From positions 1-35,366 of the forward strand of contig CANCUP010000012.1 in NCBI GenBank assembly GCA_947381325.1: a stretch of 35,366 bases of DNA, written 5' to 3'. The stretch's first letter is position 1. Each line of letters begins with the position of its first letter. The notes under the pieces are model-generated. The model was not told the origin of the DNA. It made no database searches and was given only the letters and a program-made list of their open reading frames with translations. The stretch is from Comamonadaceae bacterium. GTDB lineage: Bacteria; Pseudomonadota; Gammaproteobacteria; Burkholderiales; Burkholderiaceae_C. Both the position numbers and the translations under genes were made by a program. Below, in pieces: positions 23,396 through 30,983 of this stretch.

Positions 23396-24190
23396 TCAGG
23401 GTGACGTTTTGGGCGTACCGCCCAACTGCACGGTCAGTTGGGACGCCCGCGCCACCAACATGGCGCCAAACTCGTGCATGCGCGCCTCGGTCAATCGGGC
23501 GTCCGGGCCGAACACGCCCATCGAACCCGCCACTGCGCCACTACCGTCAAAAAACGGGGCCGCCACTGCAAATGCCCCCTGAATCAGCTCGTTGTGGCCC
23601 AGGGCATAGCCACGCGCACGGGTGATGTCGAGCTGATCTTTCAACCAAACCATGTCAGCGTGTGTGCCCGCCGCATAGGCTTCGAGTTGGCCCGGCTTGA
23701 GGGTCGTGAAAGCCAAAATGGCCCGCCCACTGGCCCCACGCACCAGCTTCTCGCTGTAGCCCACCCCCCGGCGAAAGCTGATGGCTTGCGCGCTTTGCAT
23801 CTCCGCCACACACAGGCGCATGTCGCCACGAGGAACAAACAGGGCCACCGTCTCTGAAGTGAATGCCCACGCCTCAGACATCACCGGGCGCGCGATCTCG
23901 GTGAGGTTGAGTGCGCTGCTCCACACGTGCGCCAGCTGGGCCACCGCTGGGCCCAATCGAAACCGCTGCGGCTCGCCCGAAGACGTGACAAAGCCTTTTT
24001 TCTCCAGCGTGTTGAGCAAGCGGTACAACGTGGGGCGGCTCAGCCCCACCAACTTGGCAATGTCTGCGGCCAACAAGTCGCCACCGCCCGGGCCAAAGGC
24101 AGCCAACACATCCAAAGCGCGCTCAACGGCACGCACGCTCTCTCCGCTTTTTTCGGAATCGCCGTGTGCGTCTTCGCTGTCGTGATGCAT
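23396..24190 (-). CDS. IclR-family transcriptional regulator
   Basis: A 264-residue regulator with an N-terminal winged helix-turn-helix (about 15-75; VRAVERALDVLAAFG and ADIAKLVGLSRPTLYRLLNTLEKKG) and a C-terminal effector-binding domain with VRGASGRAILAF near 155. Family members sense aromatic acids or central metabolites. ATG at 24190 is preferred to the TTG at 24199. It lies immediately upstream of the Rieske/SDR operon and divergent from the TctC-type gene, so it probably controls both. Confidence 0.93.
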   Translation of the reverse strand: MHHDSEDAHGDSEKSGESVRAVERALDVLAAFGPGGGDLLAADIAKLVGLSRPTLYRLLNTLEKKGFVTSSGEPQRFRLGPAVAQLAHVWSSALNLTEIARPVMSEAWAFTSETVALFVPRGDMRLCVAEMQSAQAISFRRGVGYSEKLVRGASGRAILAFTTLKPGQLEAYAAGTHADMVWLKDQLDITRARGYALGHNELIQGAFAVAAPFFDGSGAVAGSMGVFGPDARLTEARMHEFGAMLVARASQLTVQLGGTPKTSP

Positions 24191-24211
24191 GGTTGGCAAG
24201 GGTTAAACCTA

Positions 24212-24250
24212 GTTCAGAACGATTGACAATGGAAAAAACGATTCAATAAT
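24212..24250 (+). promoter_or_regulatory. Promoter and possible operator of the TctC-type gene
   Basis: TTGACA (24223-24228) and AATAAT (24245-24250) are 16 bases apart, giving a strong rightward promoter. Two AACGATT repeats (24218-24224 and 24237-24243) start 19 bases apart across it, and the small palindrome GTTCAGAAC (24212-24220) abuts the first. These may be IclR-family binding sites; they differ from the palindrome at the Rieske promoter. Confidence 0.6.
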
Positions 24251-24307
24251 TGATACTAACGTCCGCCAGATGGACTTTACCATCCCCAATCTTTACCAGG
24301 AGAGCTT

Positions 24308-25285
24308 ATGTTCAGGTGGACTGCATTTCGTCGCGTGTCGGTCACGTGTTTCATGTCCGCCGTGACATTGTGCGCGAGCAACGTGCAGGCCCAAGATTGG
24401 CCCAACAAACCCATCAAAGTCATTGTGAGCTTTGCCCAAGGTGGGCTGACCGACCTGATCGCCCGCTCCTTGCAGTCCAAGCTGCAAGAGGGCTTGGGGC
24501 AACCCATCGTCATCGAAAACCGTCCCGGCGCAGGTGGCACCCTGGCCGAAGGCCTGCTGGCCAAAGCCGCGCCCGACGGCTACACCATTTTGTTGAGCGC
24601 CGACAGTGTGCCGGCCAACCCGCACCTGGTGCCGCGCTTGCCCTACGACACCCTCAAAGACCTGCAACCTGTCAGCATGTTGGCCCGCATCCCCTTGGTG
24701 CTGCTGGTCAGCAACAACACGCCCGTCAACAACGTCAAAGACTTTGTGCGTCATGCCAAAACCCAAACCGTCAGCTACGGCAGCCCGGGCATTGGCACCA
24801 GCAACCACCTCTACTTTGAGCTGTTCAAAGACAACACCGGCCTTGCCACCCCCCACATTGCCTACAAAGGCGGCGGACAAGCCTTGACCGACCTCATGGG
24901 CGACCACATCCAGGCCTTGCTACTGTCGGTCACACTCGCAGGCCCACAGGTCACGGCGGGCAAAGTCAAAGCACTGGCCGTCACCAGCGACAAGCGCCTG
25001 GCGCGCTTGCCCAACGTGCCCACCTTTGAAGAAGCCGGTTTCCCAGACTTCAAGCCCCAGCAATGGACAGGCTTGTTTGTGCCCAGCGGCACCCCACCGG
25101 CCATCGTGGCGCGCATCCGCGACGAGTTTTCCAATGCCATCAAATCACCCGAGGTGATGGCCAGACTGGCCGAACTCAACGTCGAACCCGTCAATGGCAC
25201 CCAAGCCGAATTCACGCAGTTTTTGCAAAAAGAAACCCAAGTGCTCGGCCGCCTGATCAAGGCCAAGGGCATCACGGCGCAATAA
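24308..25285 (+). CDS. Bug/TctC-family tripartite tricarboxylate transporter substrate-binding protein
   Basis: A 325-residue periplasmic solute receptor. The signal peptide (1-28) ends NVQA before QDWPNKPIKVIVSF. Family motifs are the GGLTDLIARS loop near 55, VIENRPGAGGTLAEGLLAKAAPDGYT near 75 and HIAYKGGGQALTDLMGDHI near 195. Bug proteins bind carboxylates and amides with high affinity, often without a transporter gene beside them, as here. AGGAGAG lies just before the ATG. Its position next to the IclR regulator and opposite the Rieske operon suggests it captures that pathway's substrate. Confidence 0.95.
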   Translation: MFRWTAFRRVSVTCFMSAVTLCASNVQAQDWPNKPIKVIVSFAQGGLTDLIARSLQSKLQEGLGQPIVIENRPGAGGTLAEGLLAKAAPDGYTILLSADSVPANPHLVPRLPYDTLKDLQPVSMLARIPLVLLVSNNTPVNNVKDFVRHAKTQTVSYGSPGIGTSNHLYFELFKDNTGLATPHIAYKGGGQALTDLMGDHIQALLLSVTLAGPQVTAGKVKALAVTSDKRLARLPNVPTFEEAGFPDFKPQQWTGLFVPSGTPPAIVARIRDEFSNAIKSPEVMARLAELNVEPVNGTQAEFTQFLQKETQVLGRLIKAKGITAQ

Positions 25286-25310
25286 GGCCCAAAGGCCTCA
25301 AGCCATCAAG

Positions 25311-25333
25311 CCCGCCAGCGCGCCCAGTCCTTC
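25311..25333. repeat. Left copy of 23-bp direct repeat flanking the toxin-antitoxin module
   Basis: The core GCCCGCCAGCGCGCCCAG recurs at 25957-25974, and the match extends to 23 bases with one difference. On the minus strand this copy reads AAG GAC TGG GCG CGC TGG CGG GCT TGA, which is KDWARWRA followed by a stop. It therefore looks like a displaced original 3' end of queC. Confidence 0.85.
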
Positions 25334-25340
25334 AGCGTCC

Positions 25341-25382
25341 TTGTGGCAATGACCCACCCAGCCGATAATACATATATGCATA
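25341..25382 (+). promoter_or_regulatory. Toxin-antitoxin promoter and palindromic operator
   Basis: TTGTGG (25341-25346) and GATAAT (25364-25369) are 17 bases apart. The predicted start site lies inside the palindrome TATGCATA (25375-25382), a position suited to repression by the ribbon-helix-helix antitoxin. Confidence 0.55.
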
Positions 25383-25403
25383 CACTTGCGACTGGGGGTT
25401 CAC

Positions 25404-25634
25404 ATGCAAAAAAGAATGACGATCACCATGGACGAAGCGGTTTATGAGGGTTTGGTGCGTGTCGTAGGTCGGCGAAAAATCAGTGCATTTTTAGAGAACT
25501 TAGCTCGCCCGCACGTGGTCTCGGACGACTTGGCTGCAGGTTACCGCGCCATGGCACAAGACACGCAGCGCGAGCAAGATGCGCTGGATTGGAGCGAAGC
25601 CTTGATCGGGGATGCCACCCATGCGTCGCGGTGA
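25404..25634 (+). CDS. Ribbon-helix-helix antitoxin
   Basis: A 76-residue antitoxin. The N-terminal half (QKRMTITMDEAVYEGLVRVV and RRKISAFLENLARP) has the beta strand plus two helices of a ribbon-helix-helix DNA-binding domain. The acidic C-terminal tail (EQDALDWSEALIGDA) is the expected toxin-neutralising region. ATG 25404 is preceded by GGGGG and chosen over an upstream TTG in frame. It overlaps the toxin gene by 14 bases, the usual coupling. A relic of the same junction is at 21196-21258. Confidence 0.9.
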   Translation: MQKRMTITMDEAVYEGLVRVVGRRKISAFLENLARPHVVSDDLAAGYRAMAQDTQREQDALDWSEALIGDATHASR

Positions 25635-25947
25635 AGTGTGGTGGGTTGATTTTGATCCAGCCAAAGGTGGTGAAATTCGGAAAATTCGTCCTGCCATCAT
25701 CGTGAGCAACGACCTGTCCAACACGCACCTGAACCGTTTGCAGGTTGTCCCGCTCACCTCCAACACAGGCCGCACTTACCCCAGCGAAACAGTGGTCCAG
25801 GTTGACGGGCAAGCCAGCAAAGCCATGGCGGATCAATTGACCACAGTCTCCAAAGAACGCTTAACTAAGCGGCTCGGCTCGCTCAGCAAAGCCGACATGA
25901 CGGCCGTTGAACACGTCATCCATCTTCAGCTCGGCTTGCCCATCTGA
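25621..25947 (+). CDS. PemK/MazF-family toxin (endoribonuclease)
   Basis: A 108-residue MazF-like toxin; such proteins cut mRNA at short sequences. It starts [19 protein letters not shown], the family's hallmark beta strand and loop, and has RPAIIVSND and [15 protein letters not shown] near 40-55, with the conserved Ser/Thr region. Start 25621 fits the family N-terminus better than 25612. The 3' end runs 22 bases into the queC coding sequence on the other strand. Function is inferred from family. Confidence 0.92.
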   Translation: MRRGEVWWVDFDPAKGGEIRKIRPAIIVSNDLSNTHLNRLQVVPLTSNTGRTYPSETVVQVDGQASKAMADQLTTVSKERLTKRLGSLSKADMTAVEHVIHLQLGLPI

Positions 25948-26690
25948 GGACTTTGGGCCCGCCAGCGCGCCCAGCCCTTGGCGCGCAAATCGCAAGCCGG
26001 GCAAGTGCCGCAGCCATAGCCCCAATCGTGGCGGTGGGTGCGGTCGCCCAAGTAGCAGGTGTGCGATTGTTCGACGATGACTTGCACCAAAGCGTCGCCC
26101 CCGCCTGCTTGGGCGCGCTCACCCAGGTCGTGGGCCAGTTGCCAGGTCTGCGCCTTGTCGATCCACATCAGCGGGGTCTCGATCAGCAAGCGGCGGTCCA
26201 TGCCGAGTGACAAGGCAATTTGCATGGCCTTCATGGTGTCGTCGCGGCAGTCGGGGTAGCCCGAAAAATCGGTCTCACACACACCGGTGACGATCACATC
26301 CAAATCGCGCCGATAGGCCAGCGCTGCCGCCAAGGTCAAGAACAGCAGGTTGCGGCCCGGCACAAAGGTGTTGGGCAAGCCAGACGCCTCCATCTTGAAG
26401 CTCATGTCGCGCGTCAGCGAGGTTTCGCTCACCTGGCCCAACACCGCCAAATCGAGCAAATGGTCTTCACCCAATTTGTGCGCCCACTGGGGGAAGGTGG
26501 TCTTGATGTGTTGCAACACATTCAAACGCGCCTCAAGCTCTACGTGGTGACGCTGGCGGTAGTCAAACGCCAAGGTCTCCACCCGCTCGTACTGCGACAG
26601 CGCGTGCGCCAAACAGGTGGTCGAGTCTTGCCCCCCCGAAAAGAGAACCAAGGCATTGCGGTGGATCGGGCGATGTGGGCTCAGTGTCAT
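25926..26690 (-). CDS. queC: 7-cyano-7-deazaguanine synthase
   Basis: Converts 7-carboxy-7-deazaguanine to preQ0 with ammonia and ATP, in queuosine biosynthesis. The 254-residue protein has the PP-loop SGGQDST at 18-24, the [10 protein letters not shown] stretch near 107, [13 protein letters not shown] near 138 and the zinc cysteines in SHTCYLG and GCGTCPAC near 210-232. The start overlaps the DUF2889 stop (ATGA). The last nine codons after KGWARWRA (QSPQMGKPS) overlap the toxin gene and appear to be acquired when the toxin-antitoxin module landed here; a leftover original end is at 25307-25333. The enzyme core is intact. Confidence 0.96.
   Translation of the reverse strand: MTLSPHRPIHRNALVLFSGGQDSTTCLAHALSQYERVETLAFDYRQRHHVELEARLNVLQHIKTTFPQWAHKLGEDHLLDLAVLGQVSETSLTRDMSFKMEASGLPNTFVPGRNLLFLTLAAALAYRRDLDVIVTGVCETDFSGYPDCRDDTMKAMQIALSLGMDRRLLIETPLMWIDKAQTWQLAHDLGERAQAGGGDALVQVIVEQSHTCYLGDRTHRHDWGYGCGTCPACDLRAKGWARWRAQSPQMGKPS
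25957..25979. repeat. Right copy of 23-bp direct repeat, within queC
   Basis: Matches 25311-25333 at 22 of 23 positions and encodes KGWARWR plus part of the next codon of QueC. Together the two copies bound a 646-bp unit containing the antitoxin and toxin genes. Confidence 0.85.
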
Positions 26691-27253
26691 GGTGCGGTGC
26701 TCGTGGGCGGCTTCTTGGGCTGCCACTTGAAAAACATGGGGTACAGACGCTCCACCAAGGGACTCTCAAACCCCCATGACATACAGCGTCCCAAATGCGG
26801 CGGCGGCGTGTCCTGCTGCGTCTGCCCAAAGTTAGAGGTGATGGTTTGAAACGCCGCCGTGGCCATGTTGAACAACAGCTCGCGCAAATGCGTGCAGCCC
26901 TGGGCCTTGCCCATGTGCGCGTCAATCGCTTTGCGCCAACCCGAGGTCATGCTGCAGCCCACCATCCACTGCATCGGCACTTGGGCGGGCGGGCACTCGC
27001 TGTGCGGCACGCTGTCCATCGCCACCTCGATGGCTTGCACCACCAGTTGCTCGTTCACCGTGACCCGGATGAACATCTCATGGATCGGCTCGTCCACCGC
27101 CAAGGTGCGCTCGCCGGGCAAATCAAACGCAAACGGCTTGGCATCGCGCAAATGGCCTTCAATGTCCCACAAGCCATCGTCACGACGAAAGCCTTGGTAG
27201 GTGACCTGGCGGGTGTGCGCCAAAGCGCGGGGTTGGGGGCTGGGTAATGGCAA
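26687..27253 (-). CDS. DUF2889 domain protein
   Basis: A 188-residue protein of the DUF2889 family, widespread in Proteobacteria and without a known activity. The hallmark [16 protein letters not shown] lies near residue 20, followed by [21 protein letters not shown] and a helical region with [18 protein letters not shown]. The only in-frame start before the conserved block is a TTG at 27253, since a stop codon lies four codons upstream. The stop overlaps queC by four bases and yqhA lies 15 bases upstream, forming a three-gene unit. Confidence 0.9.
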   Translation of the reverse strand: MPLPSPQPRALAHTRQVTYQGFRRDDGLWDIEGHLRDAKPFAFDLPGERTLAVDEPIHEMFIRVTVNEQLVVQAIEVAMDSVPHSECPPAQVPMQWMVGCSMTSGWRKAIDAHMGKAQGCTHLRELLFNMATAAFQTITSNFGQTQQDTPPPHLGRCMSWGFESPLVERLYPMFFKWQPKKPPTSTAP

Positions 27254-27268
27254 AGCGGGCTTTCAAAT

Positions 27269-27835
27269 TCAATGGCTGTCGGGGGTGTGTCGCGTCAAAC
27301 GGTCCACATAGGCAATCGCCATGGCACTCAGCAAAAAGGTGATGTGAATCACGGTTTGCCACAGCAACACTTTTTCGTCGTAGTTGGCGGCATTGATGAA
27401 AGTCTTGAGCAAGTGGATCGACGAAATGCCAATGATGGCGGTACCCAGCTTGACCTTGAGCACCGAGGCATTCACATGGCTCAACCACTCAGGCTCGTCC
27501 GGGTGGTCTTCTAAATCGATGCGCGACACAAAGGTGTCGTAGCCACCCACGATGACCATCACCAACAGGTTGGAGATCATCACCACATCGATCAGCCCCA
27601 ACACCACCAACATGATGATCGACTCGTTCAAATGCGTGACGGCCAAATCTGACTTGTAACCAATTGCGTTGACCAAGGCGGTGATCGCTGCCTGATTGCC
27701 AAAAGCGGCCTCAATCAAATGCACCAACTCCACCCAAAAATGAAACACGAACACCGCCTGTGCCGCAATCAGCCCCAAATACAAAGGCAGCTGAATCCAA
27801 CGACTGGCAAAGATCAAGCGCGGCAGTTGTTTCAT
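27269..27835 (-). CDS. YqhA/UPF0114 family membrane protein
   Basis: A 188-residue inner-membrane protein of the TIGR00645/UPF0114 family, function unknown. The N-terminal [17 protein letters not shown], the [20 protein letters not shown] stretch and [12 protein letters not shown] are characteristic. Four membrane helices are visible (about 12-35, 68-95, 130-150, 160-178). It leads the DUF2889-queC unit. Confidence 0.92.
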   Translation of the reverse strand: MKQLPRLIFASRWIQLPLYLGLIAAQAVFVFHFWVELVHLIEAAFGNQAAITALVNAIGYKSDLAVTHLNESIIMLVVLGLIDVVMISNLLVMVIVGGYDTFVSRIDLEDHPDEPEWLSHVNASVLKVKLGTAIIGISSIHLLKTFINAANYDEKVLLWQTVIHITFLLSAMAIAYVDRLTRHTPDSH

Positions 27836-27874
27836 GGCAGGACTTTCGTGAATCGAATAGGCTTAAATTTTGCC

Positions 27875-28273
27875 CTAATAGCCCCAGACGATTTTCCCCA
27901 ACAAACGCCCAGGCAACAGTGTGAACATGCCCGGTATGACGCAAGCCAACCAGTAAAGGTATTGCATCGTCTTTCGGTGTACGTCGTATGCCCGATGCAT
28001 CACTGCGTGAATCGCGACATAAAGTCCACCCAAGGTAACGGGGATCAGCAGATGAATGGGCGTATAGCCCCAAACATTCGGCAGCCTGGTATCGCGAATG
28101 AAGATCGCTGTGATGGAGCCAGCCAACATCAACGTGACCCACGCATAACCAACTGCACGATGCAAACGCGGGCGCTGTGTTGTCCCCAAGCGCGACCACA
28201 AAGCCCATGGGCCCATCAACAGCGCACCCAGTGCTGCGCTCATGTGGATGGCAATTGTTGGTGTCATGTCCAT
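27875..28273 (-). CDS. DUF2306-type four-helix membrane protein
   Basis: A 132-residue membrane protein with four predicted helices. It has His residues in IAIHMSAALGALLMGPWALW, the HRAVGYAWVTLMLAG segment and HAVMHRAYDVHRKTMQYLYW. The histidine pattern fits the DUF2306 family, some of which may bind heme, though that is not shown here. It follows the TetR gene by 47 bases on the same strand. Its ATG at 28273 has no strong ribosome site. Confidence 0.75.
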   Translation of the reverse strand: MDMTPTIAIHMSAALGALLMGPWALWSRLGTTQRPRLHRAVGYAWVTLMLAGSITAIFIRDTRLPNVWGYTPIHLLIPVTLGGLYVAIHAVMHRAYDVHRKTMQYLYWLACVIPGMFTLLPGRLLGKIVWGY

Positions 28274-28320
28274 GATTTAAATTTGGCTTTTTGAGGTTGG
28301 GAACTGCACGTCTTATGTGC

Positions 28321-28947
28321 TTACTTTTTTCGAGACGCCAAAGCCATGGCGCTGAACATTTGCGTGCCCAAGCTGGTGATCAATTGCGGCAATTGATCGG
28401 GCGCAATGCTTATTTTTTTCAGGCTGCCATCGACCAAAAGGGTGGATAAGCCATGCACCGTCGCCCACGCATGGAGCACCCATGGCTCTGGGTTACCTTT
28501 GGGCGCAGCGCCTGCGGCTTGACAGGCTTGAACCGCATCGCATAACAATTGAAAAGCACGCTCGCCCGCCTGTGAGTGCGCCACGCTTTCTTTGCCCTGT
28601 AAGTCCCCACGAAACATCACCTTGAAATGTCCTCGGTGAGAAACAGCAAACGCGATGTAAGCGCACCCCAGAGCTTGCAAGTTGGCGGCTGGTGTTTGCA
28701 AGGCAGTCTCACTTGCTTGCTTCATGGCAGATTCAAGCAGTTCGAAACCTTCTTGTGCAATGACGGCCAGCAACTCTGAGCGGTCCGAGAAGTGGTGATA
28801 AGGCGCCCCTGGGGAAACACCTGTGCGAACGGCCAAATCTTTCAATGTCAGTGCATCCACCCCACGCCGATCAATCACCTTGAGCGCTGTTTGCACCATC
28901 GCACGCCGAAGATTTCCGTGGTGGTAATCGGACTTCTTCAGGCGCAT
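28321..28947 (-). CDS. TetR/AcrR-family transcriptional regulator
   Basis: A 208-residue regulator. The N-terminal helix-turn-helix (about 12-58) includes DALTLKDLAVRTGVSPGAPYHHFSDRSELL, a textbook TetR recognition helix. The C-terminal ligand domain contains HRGHFKVMFRGDL and WATVHGLSTLLVDG, features of the WHG-type C-terminal domain. It sits 17 bases after the SDR gene on the same strand, so it may regulate its own operon. Confidence 0.93.
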   Translation of the reverse strand: MRLKKSDYHHGNLRRAMVQTALKVIDRRGVDALTLKDLAVRTGVSPGAPYHHFSDRSELLAVIAQEGFELLESAMKQASETALQTPAANLQALGCAYIAFAVSHRGHFKVMFRGDLQGKESVAHSQAGERAFQLLCDAVQACQAAGAAPKGNPEPWVLHAWATVHGLSTLLVDGSLKKISIAPDQLPQLITSLGTQMFSAMALASRKK

Positions 28948-28964
28948 GTTGTTGGACTTGACGA

Positions 28965-29789
28965 TCAGCGCCCACGCACGGCGCTTGGCGCATGGTTAGC
29001 TGGCCTCAGCATTTTTTCGCCACTGCTGGCCACCATGCTTCTGGGTCCAAACCGAACCGAATTGGCCATCAACCAATTCTTGACGCCAATGATTCGGTTG
29101 GGCGCCCTGCCCTGAATAGCCCGAAGGGCCTGTTCGGCAACTTCTGTGGCTTGAATGGTTTGAGAAAACACGCTGGTTTGTCTGACCGAGGCATCCCCTA
29201 ATTTGTCGATGAATTGCGTCTCTACCGCGCCAGGACACAAAGCCACAACATGCACACCTTTGCCACGACACTCCGCCCACAAGGCCTCACTGAAACTCAA
29301 CACAAACGCCTTGGTTGCCGCGTACACGGCCATATAGGGCACAGGCTGAAACGCCGCAGTCGATGCCAAGTTCAACACCACCCCCGTTTTGCGTTCAAGC
29401 ATGCTGGGCAGAAACGCATGTGTGAGGCTCACGACGGCTGACACATTCACGGCAATCTCTTCTTGTTCAACTTCAGGGGAGCGTGTTTCAAACGGTCCAT
29501 ACGTCCCCAAGCCCGCGTTGTTCACCAAGATGTCCACCACAACGCCTTTGGATTGCAGCTGGCTGTGTAAGTGCGCCCCGCAGTTTGGTTGCGACAGGTC
29601 CAGCACGACAGCAGTAGCACTGACGCCGTATTGACGGCTCAACGCATCCGCCAGTTGCACAAGCGTTGCTTGAGAACGTGCCACCAGAACAAGGTTGACG
29701 CCCTCAGCCCCCAGTCTGGATGCAATGGCTTTCCCGATGCCCGAGGACGCACCGGTGATCAGTGCAGTTTTGCCTTTGAGCTGAGCCAT
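28965..29789 (-). CDS. SDR-family oxidoreductase (DltE/YqjQ-like)
   Basis: A 274-residue short-chain dehydrogenase. It has TGASSGIG (12-19), NNAG (90-93), Ser143, Tyr156 and Lys160 (YAATK), and the motif CPGAVETQF near 189. The Ala-Arg pair after strand two (VLVARSQ) favours NADP(H). The C-terminal region with RIIGVKNWLMAN resembles SDRs thought to act on lipid-like substrates. It lies two bases after the DUF2141 gene. Confidence 0.9.
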   Translation of the reverse strand: MAQLKGKTALITGASSGIGKAIASRLGAEGVNLVLVARSQATLVQLADALSRQYGVSATAVVLDLSQPNCGAHLHSQLQSKGVVVDILVNNAGLGTYGPFETRSPEVEQEEIAVNVSAVVSLTHAFLPSMLERKTGVVLNLASTAAFQPVPYMAVYAATKAFVLSFSEALWAECRGKGVHVVALCPGAVETQFIDKLGDASVRQTSVFSQTIQATEVAEQALRAIQGRAPNRIIGVKNWLMANSVRFGPRSMVASSGEKMLRPANHAPSAVRGR

Positions 29790-29791
29790 GG

Positions 29792-30238
29792 TCAGTACCC
29801 CATTTGCACTTTGATGGTTGTTGGGCTGTCTGCGCTCACCACAAACGAAGCCTCCTTGAACCGAGGTGCTGAAAAAGCAGGCCGATCATTGTTGGATGCT
29901 GCGTACCCCTCTTTGGGAATACCCATGAAGTTTTTATCCAGCTTGCCGTTTTTGTTTTCGTCATGAAAGACGGAGACCGCGTAAGTTCCTAAAGGGATAT
30001 TTTTGAACTCACACACAGCACGATTTGCATCAATCGCAACATGTGTTTCTTGCAACGCCTTGGCATGCACTTCTGGATAGCCATCGGCAGAGTTGAACAA
30101 GAAACAGCCCACATCACCCATCGCATTGCGAACCTGAGAAACCTCCACACGCAGAGTTTTGTCGCTCGGTTCAGCCCCCAAGGCATGGGTGGTCAACGCA
30201 CAAAGAACCAGAGGCGAAATGAATTGAAAAGATCTCAT
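29792..30238 (-). CDS. Exported DUF2141 domain protein
   Basis: A 148-residue secreted protein with a signal peptide (about 1-21, cleavage near ALGA-E). The mature domain matches DUF2141: RVEVSQVRNAMGDVGCFLFNS, then CEFKNIPLGTYAVSVFHDENKNGKLDKNFMGIPKEGYAASNN near 85-125, which is the family signature with an Asp/Asn-rich loop. Function unknown. Start 30238 is chosen because AAAGGAGT precedes it and the signal peptide follows. It heads the DUF2141-SDR-TetR-DUF2306 run. Confidence 0.93.
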   Translation of the reverse strand: MRSFQFISPLVLCALTTHALGAEPSDKTLRVEVSQVRNAMGDVGCFLFNSADGYPEVHAKALQETHVAIDANRAVCEFKNIPLGTYAVSVFHDENKNGKLDKNFMGIPKEGYAASNNDRPAFSAPRFKEASFVVSADSPTTIKVQMGY

Positions 30239-30269
30239 AAAAAACACTCCTTTGAAAAAATGTAAATAA

Positions 30270-30298
30270 ATTTTAGATGAGATCAAATCATATTGCAA
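30270..30298 (-). promoter_or_regulatory. Promoter of the DUF2141-SDR-TetR run
   Basis: On the minus strand TTGCAA (30298-30293) and TAAAAT (30275-30270) are 17 bases apart, about 32 bases upstream of the DUF2141 start. The match is good and the region AT-rich. Confidence 0.65.
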
Positions 30299-30364
30299 CC
30301 TATTGAGTTACTTTCAAGAAGCGGTGCTTTGGTTGAATGGGCAACACGCCCTAAACTCCCCGGC

Positions 30365-30913
30365 ATGTTGTTTCAAATTTTTTCACTCTTGCTGCAAGTC
30401 GCTGTGGGCTTGGTGGCTGGCACTTGCTTGTTGCGCATGTACATGCACCTCATGCGCATCAACCTGTCGGCGCGTGCAGGCAACCCATTGGCACCGTTTG
30501 TGTTTGCCATCACCAATTGGCTGGTGCTGCCCTTGCGCCGCTCGGTGCCGGCCATTGGTCGCTTAGACACCGCCAGCTTGCTGGCCGCCTACGCCGTGGT
30601 GATGGCCAAGTTTGTGCTGCTGGGCTTGGTCATGGGCGTGGTGCCCGATTGGGTGGACCTGCTGGTCATGTCGGGCTTGGAGTTGCTCAAACTCAGCGTC
30701 TCCAGCTTGGTGTGGCTGGTGCTCATCTACGCCATGCTCTCGTGGGTGCGCGCGGGCTCTGACGCGGGCTACGCGCTGGGCCAACTGGTGGAGCCCCTGT
30801 TGCGCCCCCTGCGCCGCGTGGTGCCCCAAGTGGGCGGGGTCGACTTGACGCCCCTGGCCTTGTTGGTGCTGCTGCAAGTGCTCGAGATCGTGCTGCACCA
30901 CCTCAGCCCCTGA
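30365..30913 (+). CDS. YggT-family membrane protein
   Basis: A 182-residue integral membrane protein with two YGGT repeats. The first has NPLAPFVFAITNWLVLPLRRSVP near 40, the second EPLLRPLRRVVPQVGGVDLTPL near 142. Four hydrophobic helices are seen. The family is often linked to cell division or osmotic adaptation but the role is unsettled. ATG 30365 is chosen because it directly precedes the first helix. Confidence 0.92.
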   Translation: MLFQIFSLLLQVAVGLVAGTCLLRMYMHLMRINLSARAGNPLAPFVFAITNWLVLPLRRSVPAIGRLDTASLLAAYAVVMAKFVLLGLVMGVVPDWVDLLVMSGLELLKLSVSSLVWLVLIYAMLSWVRAGSDAGYALGQLVEPLLRPLRRVVPQVGGVDLTPLALLVLLQVLEIVLHHLSP

Positions 30914-30916
30914 GCG

Positions 30917-30937
30917 TGGCCAGACCCACCCTGGCCA
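30917..30937. repeat. Hairpin in the convergent gap after the YggT gene
   Basis: Perfect 7-bp arms TGGCCAG and CTGGCCA with a seven-base loop start four bases after the YggT stop. There is no T-run, so termination by this structure alone is uncertain. Confidence 0.4.
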
Positions 30938-30983
30938 GCGCACCCAGCAAGGGCATCGGCTGACTGGCAAACCCCATGGCTTG

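Noticed and set aside
25285-25299. Short inverted repeat AGGCC/GGCCT after the TctC-type gene
   Set aside because: A five-base stem without a T-run is too weak to call a terminator.
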